This document shows positions 9,272 to 17,722 of a DNA stretch of 32,991 nucleotides, one piece after another. Below the pieces are notes generated by a model. The model ran no database searches and was not told the origin of the DNA. It saw only the letters and a program-made list of their open reading frames with translations. A program made the translations under genes and the position numbers. Each line of letters begins with the position of its first letter. Position 1 is the stretch's first letter. Source of the stretch: an uncultured Pelagibacteraceae bacterium (GTDB lineage: Bacteria > Pseudomonadota > Alphaproteobacteria > Pelagibacterales > Pelagibacteraceae). The stretch covers positions 1 through 32,991 of the forward strand of contig CACDEB010000005.1 of NCBI GenBank assembly GCA_902551755.1, read 5' to 3'.

Positions 9272-10381
9272 ATGAAAAAAAATTTCAGATTTTTTGATAA
9301 TAGACAAAAATATCTTCTTTTTGTGACTACAACTAATGAAAAAAATAAAATTGCCGATGCTTTAAAACCAATTGTACAGAATTTGAAACCTAAAAATCCA
9401 GCATTAAAAATTTTTGACGCTGGGATGGGGGACGGCTCTTTACTAATGAGCGTGATGAGACAATGTCATCAAAAAATGCCAAATATACCAATACTAGTTT
9501 CTACTAAAGAAATAAGTATGGAAGACGTAAGGTTAGGTTTAGAGAAACTTCCCGATAGATTTGCTGAGCATAAAAATACTGTTTTTGTTATTTCAAATTT
9601 GAATTATGTAGAATCGACTTCCTTAAAATCAAGAAATATTAAAAAACAAAAAAGGATGAATTGGAAAGTTGTAAAATTAAAGGGAAATTCCTCTTTAGAT
9701 TTTTCAAATCAATTAAGAAGGCTTAATCATGAGTTTTTAGCTAAAAAATGGCAAGTTGAAACTAATCCAAAAACAGGAACATCAACTTATAAAGAACCAT
9801 GTGTGATTGTTATCTATAGAAAAGACCAAGAATTCGTTCTTAAGAATGTAATACCGAAAAAAAATAATGGAAAAACCGATTATAATTTAATTATTGCCTC
9901 CCAGCCTTATAGATCAAGAGTTACTGCTGAAAAAAAGGTTAAATATGTAATTGAACCAATGATTAAATCTTTAGCAAAAAAAGGAAAGTTAGTCGTGGTA
10001 CATGCCTGTGGCCAAGATCCAGCAAATAAAATAATAAAAAAGATATGGCCTAAAGAAAATCCATTTCCATATTTGTATTCATCGATTGAAAAATACATTA
10101 AGTCAAATACAGATAAATCTTTCTTAAAAACTTTAAAATTTCATAAAGTAAAAAAAATTAGTTATATTTTGAGGGCACTACCAAACGAAATTAGTGGTGG
10201 AATAGCTACATCATTAATATTTTCTGCATGGAATGCCGCAGTCTACGTAAACCAAATATCGGAAGAACAAATAATGAAAGCAGAAAAACATAAGAATTAT
10301 CAAAAAGTTGTTCAAAACATTGTAAATAAATATAAAGGATTACACTTTAAAAACGAACTATTTGTAATCGAAAAAAAATAA
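9272..10381 (+). CDS. Methyltransferase-like conserved protein of unknown function
   Basis: I do not recognise this 369-aa protein with certainty. FDAGMGDGS at residues 48-56 resembles motif I of class I S-adenosylmethionine-dependent methyltransferases, preceded and followed by helix/strand patterns consistent with a Rossmann-like fold. A later segment, GKLVVVHACGQDP, could be a core strand of the same fold. No signal peptide or membrane segment is seen. It is divergent from fhs and is followed by a separate small lipoprotein gene after 112 nt. The SAM-binding assignment is tentative because other nucleotide-binding folds have similar Gly-rich loops; the substrate cannot be guessed. Confidence 0.6.
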   Translation: MKKNFRFFDNRQKYLLFVTTTNEKNKIADALKPIVQNLKPKNPALKIFDAGMGDGSLLMSVMRQCHQKMPNIPILVSTKEISMEDVRLGLEKLPDRFAEHKNTVFVISNLNYVESTSLKSRNIKKQKRMNWKVVKLKGNSSLDFSNQLRRLNHEFLAKKWQVETNPKTGTSTYKEPCVIVIYRKDQEFVLKNVIPKKNNGKTDYNLIIASQPYRSRVTAEKKVKYVIEPMIKSLAKKGKLVVVHACGQDPANKIIKKIWPKENPFPYLYSSIEKYIKSNTDKSFLKTLKFHKVKKISYILRALPNEISGGIATSLIFSAWNAAVYVNQISEEQIMKAEKHKNYQKVVQNIVNKYKGLHFKNELFVIEKK

Positions 10382-10493
10382 TTTATATTTTTCAACCACT
10401 GTTTGTAATTGAAAATTTATTTTGATCCTCAAATTGATCACAAATTCAAATTTTTAATTGTTGTAAAAATTTCCACAAATTGTAATACAGGCA

Positions 10494-10703
10494 ATGTTTA
10501 AAAAGACTTTTTTTCTAATTACTTTATTTTTGATGCTTACTGGTTGTTACCAGTCTACAGCTTCATTAATTGGACCAACAGTGACATTGGGAACTTCTGG
10601 AAACTTAGCTCAATCTGCACTTTCGTACTCTGTGAATGAGTCAGTAAAAAAAGCAACCGGTAAATACCCTGCTGAACATATAAAAAAAAGTTTCAAAAAA
10701 TAA
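10494..10703 (+). CDS. Small predicted lipoprotein
   Basis: This 69-aa protein starts with Lys-Lys, a hydrophobic core and a lipobox LTGC with Cys at residue 18, so it should be lipidated and anchored in the envelope. The mature part is only about 52 residues, with small/polar residues first (STASLIGPTVTLGTSG) and a basic lysine-rich tail. No known domain is seen. It is preceded by 112 nt of AT-rich DNA that could hold its own promoter. Its stop is 3 nt from that of the convergent GNAT gene. Confidence 0.78.
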   Translation: MFKKTFFLITLFLMLTGCYQSTASLIGPTVTLGTSGNLAQSALSYSVNESVKKATGKYPAEHIKKSFKK

Positions 10704-10706
10704 AAA

Positions 10707-11168
10707 TTAAACGTTTACTTTCATGTAACAAGAATTTGGGTCATTTTTATAATGCCCAAATGGATCACATTCTTCAAAGCCACAAGATTTGAATAGTCTT
10801 CTTGCAGGTAAAAAAAAATTACCCGACCCAGTCTCAATAAAAATGTTTTTTAATCCAATATCTCTAGATTTAGATAATAAAATAGAAATAATTTTTTTGC
10901 CAAAACCTTTTTCTCTAAATTTATCATGCACTCTGATAGATTTGAACTCACCATGATCTTGACTTAGGACTTTTATTGCTCCACATCCAATGAGATCTTC
11001 ATTATCCCAAATGCTCCAGAATTTTATTGTTTTATCTTTTAGTCCATCTATATCAAGGACATGAGTACTACCCGCAGGAGAGACAGATCTTAGTTCAATA
11101 AAGTGTTTTTTTAAAAGTTCATTTACTTTCAAATCATCAAAATTATTTTCAATAGCTTTCATTGGCAT
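10707..11168 (-). CDS. GNAT family N-acetyltransferase
   Basis: The acetyl-CoA pyrophosphate-binding motif appears as Arg85-Glu-Lys-Gly88-Phe-Gly90, within RVHDKFREKGFGKK, after the strand ending FKSIRV. The C-terminal RRLFKSCGFEECDPFGHY segment is typical of the last GNAT helix and strand. Such enzymes acetylate small amines, amino acids or protein N-termini; the substrate is unknown. The start codon is immediately next to the stop of the upstream metallo-hydrolase gene. A second Met at residue 3 (11162) is an equally possible start. Confidence 0.85.
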   Translation of the reverse strand: MPMKAIENNFDDLKVNELLKKHFIELRSVSPAGSTHVLDIDGLKDKTIKFWSIWDNEDLIGCGAIKVLSQDHGEFKSIRVHDKFREKGFGKKIISILLSKSRDIGLKNIFIETGSGNFFLPARRLFKSCGFEECDPFGHYKNDPNSCYMKVNV

Positions 11169-12212
11169 TTATAAAATATCATCTAAATTTTTGAATTCTC
11201 CGATTTTAAAGATAATAGCTTCGTTATTATTAAAACCATATTTTTTTGCATTTTCTAAAAATCTTTTCCGTGGCTCCATTATAGGCTCTAATGATAAAAC
11301 AAAAGTTCCCCAATGCATTCCAATAACTTTTTTACTTCCCAAATCTTTGGCGATCTGCAGTGCTTCTTCAGGATTTGTGTGATATATAGACTTTTCAAAC
11401 ATAGGTTTAAAATTATAAGCACCAATATTAATAATAGTAAGATCAATTGGTCCAAATTTTTTACCTATTTCTTTATAAATATTTCCATAACCAGTATCGC
11501 AAGCAAACAAAATTTTCTTATCTCTATATTCAATTAAAAAACTACCCCAAAGAGTTTTATTAGTATCTGTTAAACTTCTTTTTGACCAATGCACAGCAGG
11601 TAGCATGGTTATTTTTAAATCATTTATTTCGATTGATTGATACCAATCAAGCTCACTTACCTTCTTAAAATTATTTTTCGTAAAATATTTACCGAGCTTA
11701 AGGGGAACAATTACGTTGGCATCTTTGTAAGGAAATTTTCTAATTGTACCCATGTCTTGATGATCATAGTGATTATGTGTCAGTAAAAATAAATCAATTT
11801 TTGGAATTTCATTTAAATTCAAAGCTGGTGCAACATATCTTTTAGGTCCAAAAATTAGCGGTCCTGCATTTTTCGAAAAAACTGGATCTGTTATAATAGT
11901 TGTTTTACCAAGTTTAATTAAAAAGGTTGCATGGCCAATCCAGCCAATATAATCACCATCTTGTTTCGAAGTTAAACTTTCTAAAACATCCTCTTTTTTC
12001 AAAACATGGTCTTCTGGAACTGAAATATCTAATTTTTTCTTCTCTTTATTAAAAGTGGAATAGGACCATTTAATTTTATCGTCTCTCACTGGAGAACCTT
12101 CCGGATTTCTAAAGGTATTATCAGGCAAATGGTGATAGGGCTTTTTATCCATAGAATTTATATTCGAAAACATGAAACAACAGAAAACTAAAACTACAAG
12201 ATTTTTAATCAT
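11169..12212 (-). CDS. Metallo-beta-lactamase-fold hydrolase, NAPE-PLD/UlaG-like, exported
   Basis: The metal-binding HxHxDH motif is at residues 146-151 (HNHYDH), preceded by TDPVF and followed by the ACDTGYG and GMHWGTF motifs. This arrangement matches the family containing N-acyl-phosphatidylethanolamine phospholipase D and UlaG-type lactonases, so a phosphodiester or lactone substrate is plausible. A hydrophobic N-terminus (residues 3-15, with two Cys at 11-12) followed by SNINS could be a signal peptide or membrane anchor. The start overlaps the end of purK by 8 nt, putting it in the purE-purK transcript although no purine role is evident. Confidence 0.85.
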   Translation of the reverse strand: MIKNLVVLVFCCFMFSNINSMDKKPYHHLPDNTFRNPEGSPVRDDKIKWSYSTFNKEKKKLDISVPEDHVLKKEDVLESLTSKQDGDYIGWIGHATFLIKLGKTTIITDPVFSKNAGPLIFGPKRYVAPALNLNEIPKIDLFLLTHNHYDHQDMGTIRKFPYKDANVIVPLKLGKYFTKNNFKKVSELDWYQSIEINDLKITMLPAVHWSKRSLTDTNKTLWGSFLIEYRDKKILFACDTGYGNIYKEIGKKFGPIDLTIINIGAYNFKPMFEKSIYHTNPEEALQIAKDLGSKKVIGMHWGTFVLSLEPIMEPRKRFLENAKKYGFNNNEAIIFKIGEFKNLDDIL

Positions 12213-13260
12213 TGATCTTATTGATTTCTGTAAAATGTCCCATTTTTCTTTTTTCTTTAATTTCCTTTTTTAAATAATCGAAAAAAAATTCGTTATCTTG
12301 AAATTTTTTTCCTTTATATTTGGTTATTTCATTACCTAGAATATTTGTCATTTTCGCATTGTAAAGTTTTAATGTTTTTATCTTTTTAAGACCACAAACT
12401 GCGCGAACATGGTTTTCGAATTGACTGATATTGTGTGAGTTGATTGTCATGTGACCAGAATTGTGTACTCTGGGTGCGATTTCATTTACTAACAAATTGT
12501 CTTTATCATCTATAAAAAATTCGACACATAAAGTTCCTACATAATTCAACTTTTCACTAATTTTTTTTGCATATTCAACAGATTGAGAAAAATGTTCTTT
12601 ACTTATGCTAGCTGGAATTTTTGATATTTTTAATATTTGGTCTTCATGTTTATTTTCAAATGGTTCATAAATTTCGTATTCATTTTTTTTAAATCTTGTG
12701 ACTATTACAGAGATTTCTTTTTTTAAATTTACCATTTTTTCTAATATATAGTCGCTATTTTTAGAAAGGCTAATATTTTCACAATCCTCAAGATTATTTA
12801 ATCTAAATTGTCCCTTTCCATCATAACCAAGAGTAGCTGTCTTCAACATCGCAGGTAAAAGCTCACCATTTGATATCAAATCATCTTTATTACTAATCTT
12901 TTTGTATTGTGTAGTTTTAATATTTTGATCATTTACAAAATTCTTCTCCAAAATTCTATTTTGAATAATCTTATTTATTTGAGGTTTTGGCAAAACTTCT
13001 TTTATCGAATTAAGTTTATTCAAAATATCAAAAGGTATATTCTCAAATTCGAAAGTAATTTTGTCTACTTTTTTAGTGAAATAATTAATTTTTTCTTCAT
13101 TGTTATAATTTGACAAAATAAATTCATCAGAAAATTCTTTTGCAGGAGACATTGGGTCATCGCTCCACACAATTGTATGAACATCCAATTTTTTTGCGGC
13201 CATACAAAGCATACTTCCTAACTGTCCGCCACCCAAAATACCAAGATTAATTTTCTTCAT
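12205..13260 (-). CDS. purK: 5-(carboxyamino)imidazole ribonucleotide synthase
   Basis: PurK uses ATP and bicarbonate to carboxylate aminoimidazole ribonucleotide in purine synthesis. The N-terminal GILGGGQLGSML motif (residues 7-18) and the ATP-grasp core including FEFENIP, GYDGKGQ and NEIAPRVHNSGH are diagnostic. The length of 351 aa is normal. It begins 3 nt after the purE stop and its end overlaps the metallo-hydrolase by 8 nt, so purE-purK-hydrolase-GNAT form one minus-strand operon. Confidence 0.96.
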   Translation of the reverse strand: MKKINLGILGGGQLGSMLCMAAKKLDVHTIVWSDDPMSPAKEFSDEFILSNYNNEEKINYFTKKVDKITFEFENIPFDILNKLNSIKEVLPKPQINKIIQNRILEKNFVNDQNIKTTQYKKISNKDDLISNGELLPAMLKTATLGYDGKGQFRLNNLEDCENISLSKNSDYILEKMVNLKKEISVIVTRFKKNEYEIYEPFENKHEDQILKISKIPASISKEHFSQSVEYAKKISEKLNYVGTLCVEFFIDDKDNLLVNEIAPRVHNSGHMTINSHNISQFENHVRAVCGLKKIKTLKLYNAKMTNILGNEITKYKGKKFQDNEFFFDYLKKEIKEKRKMGHFTEINKIND

Positions 13261-13263
13261 TAA

Positions 13264-13752
13264 CTATTTTGGTTTTTTTTTTACTGATTTTGATTGTTTA
13301 ATTCTTAATTTAAGCAATGAATTTTTTATTTTTCTATCAGTGATCCCAAGTATAGATGCAGCATATAGCGCAGCATTAATTGCACCATCTTTTCCTATTG
13401 CAACAGTTCCAACAGGAATACCTTTTGGCATTTGAACTATTGACAATAAACTATCAAGCCCTTTAAGTTTTTTACTTTCAATTGGAACTCCAATAACAGG
13501 TACAGTCGTTAAAGAGGCAATCATGCCAGGTAAATGAGCAGATCCACCAGCCCCAGCAATTATGACTGAATAACTTTTCTCTGATTTTTTTGCAAAATCA
13601 TAAAGTCTTTTTGGTGTTCTGTGCGCTGATACAATTTTTAAATCAAAGCTAATTTTTAAACTCTTTAAAATTTTTACACAATCTTTCATCGTTGAGAAAT
13701 CCGATTGACTACCCATTACTATTGCGATTTTTCGATGCTTTTTAAGTTTCAT
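13264..13752 (-). CDS. purE: N5-carboxyaminoimidazole ribonucleotide mutase
   Basis: PurE moves the carboxyl group of the PurK product to carbon 4 of the imidazole ring. The class I motifs are visible: GSQSD near residue 14, SAHRTP near 42, and [12 protein letters not shown] near 66. The 162-aa length is normal, with a short basic C-terminal tail (SKSVKKKPK). It is the first gene of the purE-purK operon and is divergent from the dipeptidase-like gene across only 48 nt, so the two promoters must be very close. Confidence 0.97.
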   Translation of the reverse strand: MKLKKHRKIAIVMGSQSDFSTMKDCVKILKSLKISFDLKIVSAHRTPKRLYDFAKKSEKSYSVIIAGAGGSAHLPGMIASLTTVPVIGVPIESKKLKGLDSLLSIVQMPKGIPVGTVAIGKDGAINAALYAASILGITDRKIKNSLLKLRIKQSKSVKKKPK

Positions 13753-13800
13753 TTATGTATTTATTACCAGAAATATAACAAGTATTATATAACTAAACTT

Positions 13801-14769
13801 ATGAATTTCAAAATTGACAACCTACAATATTGCAAATGGGATAGGTCTGTTTTTGAAATCAATCGTGAGGCTGGTCTAGACGCAGTTCACGTTACAATAG
13901 TATATCATGAGGATTTTGACGAGTTGCAACAAAGAATATTGGAATGGAAAACACACTTCAAAAATAATGGTGATTTAATTTTTTTAGGAAAAGATTTTAG
14001 AGATATTGAGAAAGCAAAAAAAAATAATAAAACTGCGATTTTTTTTGGATTTCAAAATTGTTCACCAATTGAAGACGATATAAACCTTATAGAAAAAGTT
14101 CACGAACTTGGTTGTAGATTTATGCAACTTACCTACAATAATCAGTCCTTGTTAGCCTCTGGTTGCTATGAAAAAATTGATAGTGGAGTTACTAATTTTG
14201 GTAAAGAGGCAATAAAAGAAATGAACAGAGTAGGAGTAGTTGTTGATATGTCTCACTCAGGTGAAAAAAGTACCTTTGATGCAATTGAGTTAAGCCAAAA
14301 ACCAATAGCAATAACTCATTCCAACCCAAATTTTTGGCATAAAGCAAAAAGAAACAAGTCGAACGATTTACTTAAAACTTTATCTCAAAGCGGAGGTATG
14401 TTAGGATTTTCTCTTTACCCTCATCATCTTAATGGTAATTCAAATTGTAAGTTAGACAATTTTTGTGAGATGGTTGCAAGAACTGCTGAAATAATGGATG
14501 CAAAGAATCTTGGTATTGGTTCAGACTTGTGTTTGAACCAGCCAGATGAGATTGTAGAATGGATGAGGAATGGAACTTGGACAAAAAAAAAGGTTTATGG
14601 TGAAGGATCGGTGAGTAATGTTGGTTTTCCAGATCAACCCAGCTGGTTTAAAGATGCTAGAGGATTTAAAAATATTGAGAGTGGACTTAGAAAAATTGGA
14701 TTTAGTTCAGATGAAATTAATGGGATATTAGGAAACAACTGGTATAATTTTTACAAAGGTATTAATTAA
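13801..14769 (+). CDS. Atypical M19 (renal dipeptidase-like) family protein
   Basis: The fold is recognisable as peptidase M19: VDMSHSGE (His152), ITHSNP (His173) and GIGSDL (Asp242) match the second metal site and the catalytic Asp. The usual N-terminal D-x-H-x-D zinc ligands are absent, however; residues 6-14 read DNLQYCKWD. The bridging Glu motif is replaced by GFQN (83-86). It therefore probably does not act as a classic binuclear dipeptidase. Similar M19 proteins lie beside dimethylglycine catabolic genes in Pseudomonas. I chose the Met at 13801 rather than 13705: the earlier codons overlap purE antisense and read as non-coding ([11 protein letters not shown]). The gene overlaps the next by 1 nt (TAATG). 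Confidence 0.82.
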   Translation: MNFKIDNLQYCKWDRSVFEINREAGLDAVHVTIVYHEDFDELQQRILEWKTHFKNNGDLIFLGKDFRDIEKAKKNNKTAIFFGFQNCSPIEDDINLIEKVHELGCRFMQLTYNNQSLLASGCYEKIDSGVTNFGKEAIKEMNRVGVVVDMSHSGEKSTFDAIELSQKPIAITHSNPNFWHKAKRNKSNDLLKTLSQSGGMLGFSLYPHHLNGNSNCKLDNFCEMVARTAEIMDAKNLGIGSDLCLNQPDEIVEWMRNGTWTKKKVYGEGSVSNVGFPDQPSWFKDARGFKNIESGLRKIGFSSDEINGILGNNWYNFYKGIN

Positions 14770-16430
14770 TGCAAATTGAATTAAGAGACCCAAAAAAAAT
14801 AATGAAATTAAAACGTCTTGGTTCTTTTCACCAATCAAAACTCTCATTTTTAAGATCTTTTTTGAGAGAGTTTAATTCCTGGGATTATAAAAGAGAATTA
14901 TTTGAATTAGATAATGATGGATATGGTGTTGCTGTTTACTCTTTTAAAAAAGAACAAAGAAAATATTCCCTAGTTTGTTTTGCAAACAAATTAGACGATA
15001 ATGAAAGATCAGATAGGGTTATAGCTACAAAATGGGATGCATCATTTACTTTGTATGATGGTATTCCAACAAAAAAGGATATTGAAAGATTATCATTAAA
15101 TGTTCCAAGACAAGAGATAGGACGAATGACATATAAGGAATTGACTTTGTCCAGAGCAAACAAATCAATGAGAGCCTTTAATTATGTTGTAGAATGTTTA
15201 TCGAATGGCAATCAACCGTCTACTAAAAAGTTATCTGAAATAGGATATCTATACAGAACTACTGCAGTATATGGATCGGGTAAATTTGGTCTAGCTGATC
15301 GGTTTAGAATTAAAAATAGACCGGAGATACATGGCCCCTTTAGACTAGAAATGATGTTGGTATATTTTGTAAGACAATTTACAATTGACCAAGTCAATTT
15401 TATCTCAAAAAATAAAAATCCAAGAAAAGCTATTGAACTGGATAAAAATATTGCAAGAAGTTTAGGCATTGGAAATTCTACTGGATTAGGAATGGCACCG
15501 TTTATAGTCAACCATCCAATACTTCTAAATAACTGGATATTAGCAAGAGAAACTGCCTTAAAAAAAATAAGGGAGATTAAAAATGTAAAACGAGAAGATT
15601 TCAATTATTTTTTTGAATGTCTAAAGAATTCTATAAATAATATAAATACTTGGAATACAGATAGTGATTATCAAAAAGAAAAAATAAAAAATCTAAAGAT
15701 AGATCTGGTCAAATTTATTAAATATTTAGAACAAGAATTCGATAAAAAAAAAGAATACTTATTCAATATAATTTTTAATTGGGTAGATACGAACCTATCA
15801 GAAGAGAGTATTGAGTATGTGGTCAGCTTGTTCCTCGAACCTTATGATGAAATTGTTGACCAATTAACTCCCACTATGAGCGCCGACGAAGAAAAATTTT
15901 TCAATATTCCAGTTGAAAGAAAGATTGAAGATTTACGATTAATCATTGAAAAAAATTATACAGAAATATTAAATATTGATTTTAATGAAGATAAAAATAT
16001 TCAGAACTTTTGGTTCATTTCAAAAAATAAAGAAGAGCCAAGAGTAGCTAATAGATTTGATGAAATAGGATCTGAACTAGAACAACCACTAGCAATCGCT
16101 CGAGATGTTAAATCTCTTTATCTAAGAATAAAAAATCTTAAGAACAGTATGACAATAAGTAGATTTCTTGGGAATAATAACGATCTAAGACATGCTGTGA
16201 GACGAGTTTTTATGATAGAAAAATTTCCTTATTCAGAAATTCAGGATAATATAATTGGCTCAGAGTTAATGCCAATTGACATGCTTAGACTTAAACTTTC
16301 TTTTTTTGGAGCTTGTAAATTCGATCCAAGATCTGACAAATGGCTTAGAATTTGCATGTTTCAAGGCGCTCCATTACCTGATGAGCTAAAACAATTTAAC
16401 GACAATTGGATTTATAATTCATTAAATTAA
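14769..16430 (+). CDS. 553-aa conserved protein of unknown function
   Basis: I do not recognise any domain. The protein has no signal peptide or membrane span. The first 250 residues have dense charged and aromatic segments (KWDASFTLYDGIP, YGSGKFGLADRF, GPFRLEMMLVYFVRQ) and a Gly-rich stretch at about 233-242 (SLGIGNSTGLGM) that could bind a nucleotide or phosphate. The middle is strongly helical and lysine-rich (about 270-335). The tail has DPRSDKWLRICMFQG. The size and defined motifs suggest an enzyme or scaffold rather than a spurious ORF. It shares 1-nt overlaps with both neighbours, so it should be made with the M19-like and DUF3726-type proteins. Confidence 0.8.
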   Translation: MQIELRDPKKIMKLKRLGSFHQSKLSFLRSFLREFNSWDYKRELFELDNDGYGVAVYSFKKEQRKYSLVCFANKLDDNERSDRVIATKWDASFTLYDGIPTKKDIERLSLNVPRQEIGRMTYKELTLSRANKSMRAFNYVVECLSNGNQPSTKKLSEIGYLYRTTAVYGSGKFGLADRFRIKNRPEIHGPFRLEMMLVYFVRQFTIDQVNFISKNKNPRKAIELDKNIARSLGIGNSTGLGMAPFIVNHPILLNNWILARETALKKIREIKNVKREDFNYFFECLKNSINNINTWNTDSDYQKEKIKNLKIDLVKFIKYLEQEFDKKKEYLFNIIFNWVDTNLSEESIEYVVSLFLEPYDEIVDQLTPTMSADEEKFFNIPVERKIEDLRLIIEKNYTEILNIDFNEDKNIQNFWFISKNKEEPRVANRFDEIGSELEQPLAIARDVKSLYLRIKNLKNSMTISRFLGNNNDLRHAVRRVFMIEKFPYSEIQDNIIGSELMPIDMLRLKLSFFGACKFDPRSDKWLRICMFQGAPLPDELKQFNDNWIYNSLN

Positions 16431-17038
16431 TGAGATCCTTCAGTGAAATAGAGACAATATCTAAGAGAGCGTCAAGAGGAGCAGGTTTCTCATGGGGTGT
16501 TTCAGAAGAAATTGGTAAGTCAGTCAGATTATTAGAGATGTTTGGTCTGCCAGGTATCTTACACTTGAAAAATTATTTAGAGAAAATTAATAATCATAAT
16601 TATCAAAAAATAACAATAATATCTCCTGACAACATTTCTAATAACATTCCTTATTGTCCAATCAGCGTAGGTGTAAATTTCTTGGATCAAGCTTATAACT
16701 TAGAAAAAATTGAAAAAATAAATTTTTCAAATCTTGCTTATCCACTTTTGGTTGTCCCATTTTTATCAAGGTCATCAGAGATAATTGGTAAAAAAATTTT
16801 ATTGAATTTAGAAAATTTCAAATTTTTATTTAATTTTAACCAATCTATAATTTCAAATTTCGATAATTCACTAATTTCAAAAACAACAAACTTTTTAATT
16901 AGTTTTAATCAAAACGAGGATAGCTTTGATGAAAAAACATGGGATTCTTTATATAAAATATCACAAAAAACTTTTGTTGATGAAACCGAAAGCTCAAAAA
17001 AAACTTCAGCTGGCGCAGGGTTGACTGATAATGACTGA
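16430..17038 (+). CDS. DUF3726-type protein
   Basis: The N-terminal pattern FSEIETISKRASRGAGFSWG (residues 4-23) followed by EEIGKS, and the C-terminal SAGAGLTDND, match my recollection of the DUF3726 family, found mainly in marine alphaproteobacteria. No function is established. The 202-aa protein has no signal peptide; the middle is low in complexity (Asn, Ile, Lys, Phe). The GAGLTDND end is strikingly conserved in character and sits exactly at the C-terminus, suggesting a docking or processing role. It follows the 553-aa gene with a TAATG overlap and overlaps the 49-aa CxxC gene by 8 nt. Confidence 0.78.
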   Translation: MRSFSEIETISKRASRGAGFSWGVSEEIGKSVRLLEMFGLPGILHLKNYLEKINNHNYQKITIISPDNISNNIPYCPISVGVNFLDQAYNLEKIEKINFSNLAYPLLVVPFLSRSSEIIGKKILLNLENFKFLFNFNQSIISNFDNSLISKTTNFLISFNQNEDSFDEKTWDSLYKISQKTFVDETESSKKTSAGAGLTDND

Positions 17039-17180
17039 GATTAAAAATGATAAAGATCATCTTGATGATTATTGTGAGGAATGTGGTTGCGAAGATGAAA
17101 GTGTTTCTCAAAATTTATTAATGTTTGGATATAAAATTTGTGCCTCTTGTAAGATTTCTAAAACTATATTTCCTATTTAA
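17031..17180 (+). CDS. 49-aa CxxC zinc-ribbon-like protein
   Basis: This short ORF encodes 49 residues. It contains Cys-Glu-Glu-Cys-Gly-Cys near residues 15-20 and Cys-Ala-Ser-Cys near 37-40, about 16 residues apart, the layout of a small zinc ribbon. The N-terminus is acidic. It overlaps the DUF3726-type gene by 8 nt, is in a different frame from it, and its stop overlaps in antiparallel the stop of the YIP1-like gene by 4 nt. The clean Cys pairs and operon position argue for a real gene. A metal-binding partner of the upstream enzymes is an inference. Confidence 0.68.
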   Translation: MTEIKNDKDHLDDYCEECGCEDESVSQNLLMFGYKICASCKISKTIFPI

Positions 17181-17722
17181 GTAATATTACTAATTGGTAA
17201 ACTATTTAATCTGCTCATCACAAAAGAAACAGATAGAATTGCTAATATTAAAAAAGATAAAAAGACTATTCCAAAAGCTTTAATATTTGATTTAAAATTT
17301 AATACCTCTTTAGTTGAAATTATTAATGAGGCAAATATCCAAAATTGAGTTAAAAAAATTATTGGCATTACTAAGTCAGGAGTCAATGCTATAAATCTTA
17401 GTAATCCAGGGGCATGAGCAATACCTACTGCAATTAAAATTTTTTTAAAAGTGACCTTGGTATCTTTATCAGGAAAAATTTTGGCACCAATTGTAAATAT
17501 CAAAACTGCCCAAAAAAACCAAGTCAAGATAGCAGTTAACGCCGAGAGACTTAATGAAGTTTTGTAAAAATTATTGGTAGCAATTGCCCCCGCAACACCA
17601 TCTAGTATCATTATAATAGCAGCAAAATAAATTGAAACTTCAGAGAAAGTTTTAACTTCTCTATAAAGTTTTTTGTCAAGCTTTATTGATCTGAAAACTA
17701 ATTCTAAAAAAAATCCAAACAT
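17177..17722 (-). CDS. YIP1-family integral membrane protein
   Basis: This 181-aa protein has about five hydrophobic segments: roughly residues 28-48, 58-80, 88-105, 115-138 and 148-168. The N-terminal FGFFLELVFRS and the IAVGIAHAPGLLRF segment resemble YIP1-domain proteins in bacteria, whose role is unknown. It is encoded directly after a 34-aa membrane peptide gene on the same strand, with the two coding regions adjacent (stop at 17723, start at 17722). It ends convergent with the 49-aa gene. The YIP1 label is moderate; multi-pass membrane topology is clear. Confidence 0.72.
   Translation of the reverse strand: MFGFFLELVFRSIKLDKKLYREVKTFSEVSIYFAAIIMILDGVAGAIATNNFYKTSLSLSALTAILTWFFWAVLIFTIGAKIFPDKDTKVTFKKILIAVGIAHAPGLLRFIALTPDLVMPIIFLTQFWIFASLIISTKEVLNFKSNIKAFGIVFLSFLILAILSVSFVMSRLNSLPISNIT

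Noticed and set aside
10382..10493. TGATC inverted repeat (stem of 5 nt) before the small lipoprotein
   Set aside because: Too short and AT-flanked to call a terminator or operator.
13705..13800. N-terminal extension of the M19-like protein
   Set aside because: These codons run antisense over the start of purE and give a non-conserved [11 protein letters not shown] stretch; the Met at 13801 is followed directly by family-like sequence.
16905..17111. Minus-strand ORF of 68 codons over the DUF3726-type and CxxC genes
   Set aside because: It is antisense to two genes with better supported products and shows no domain.
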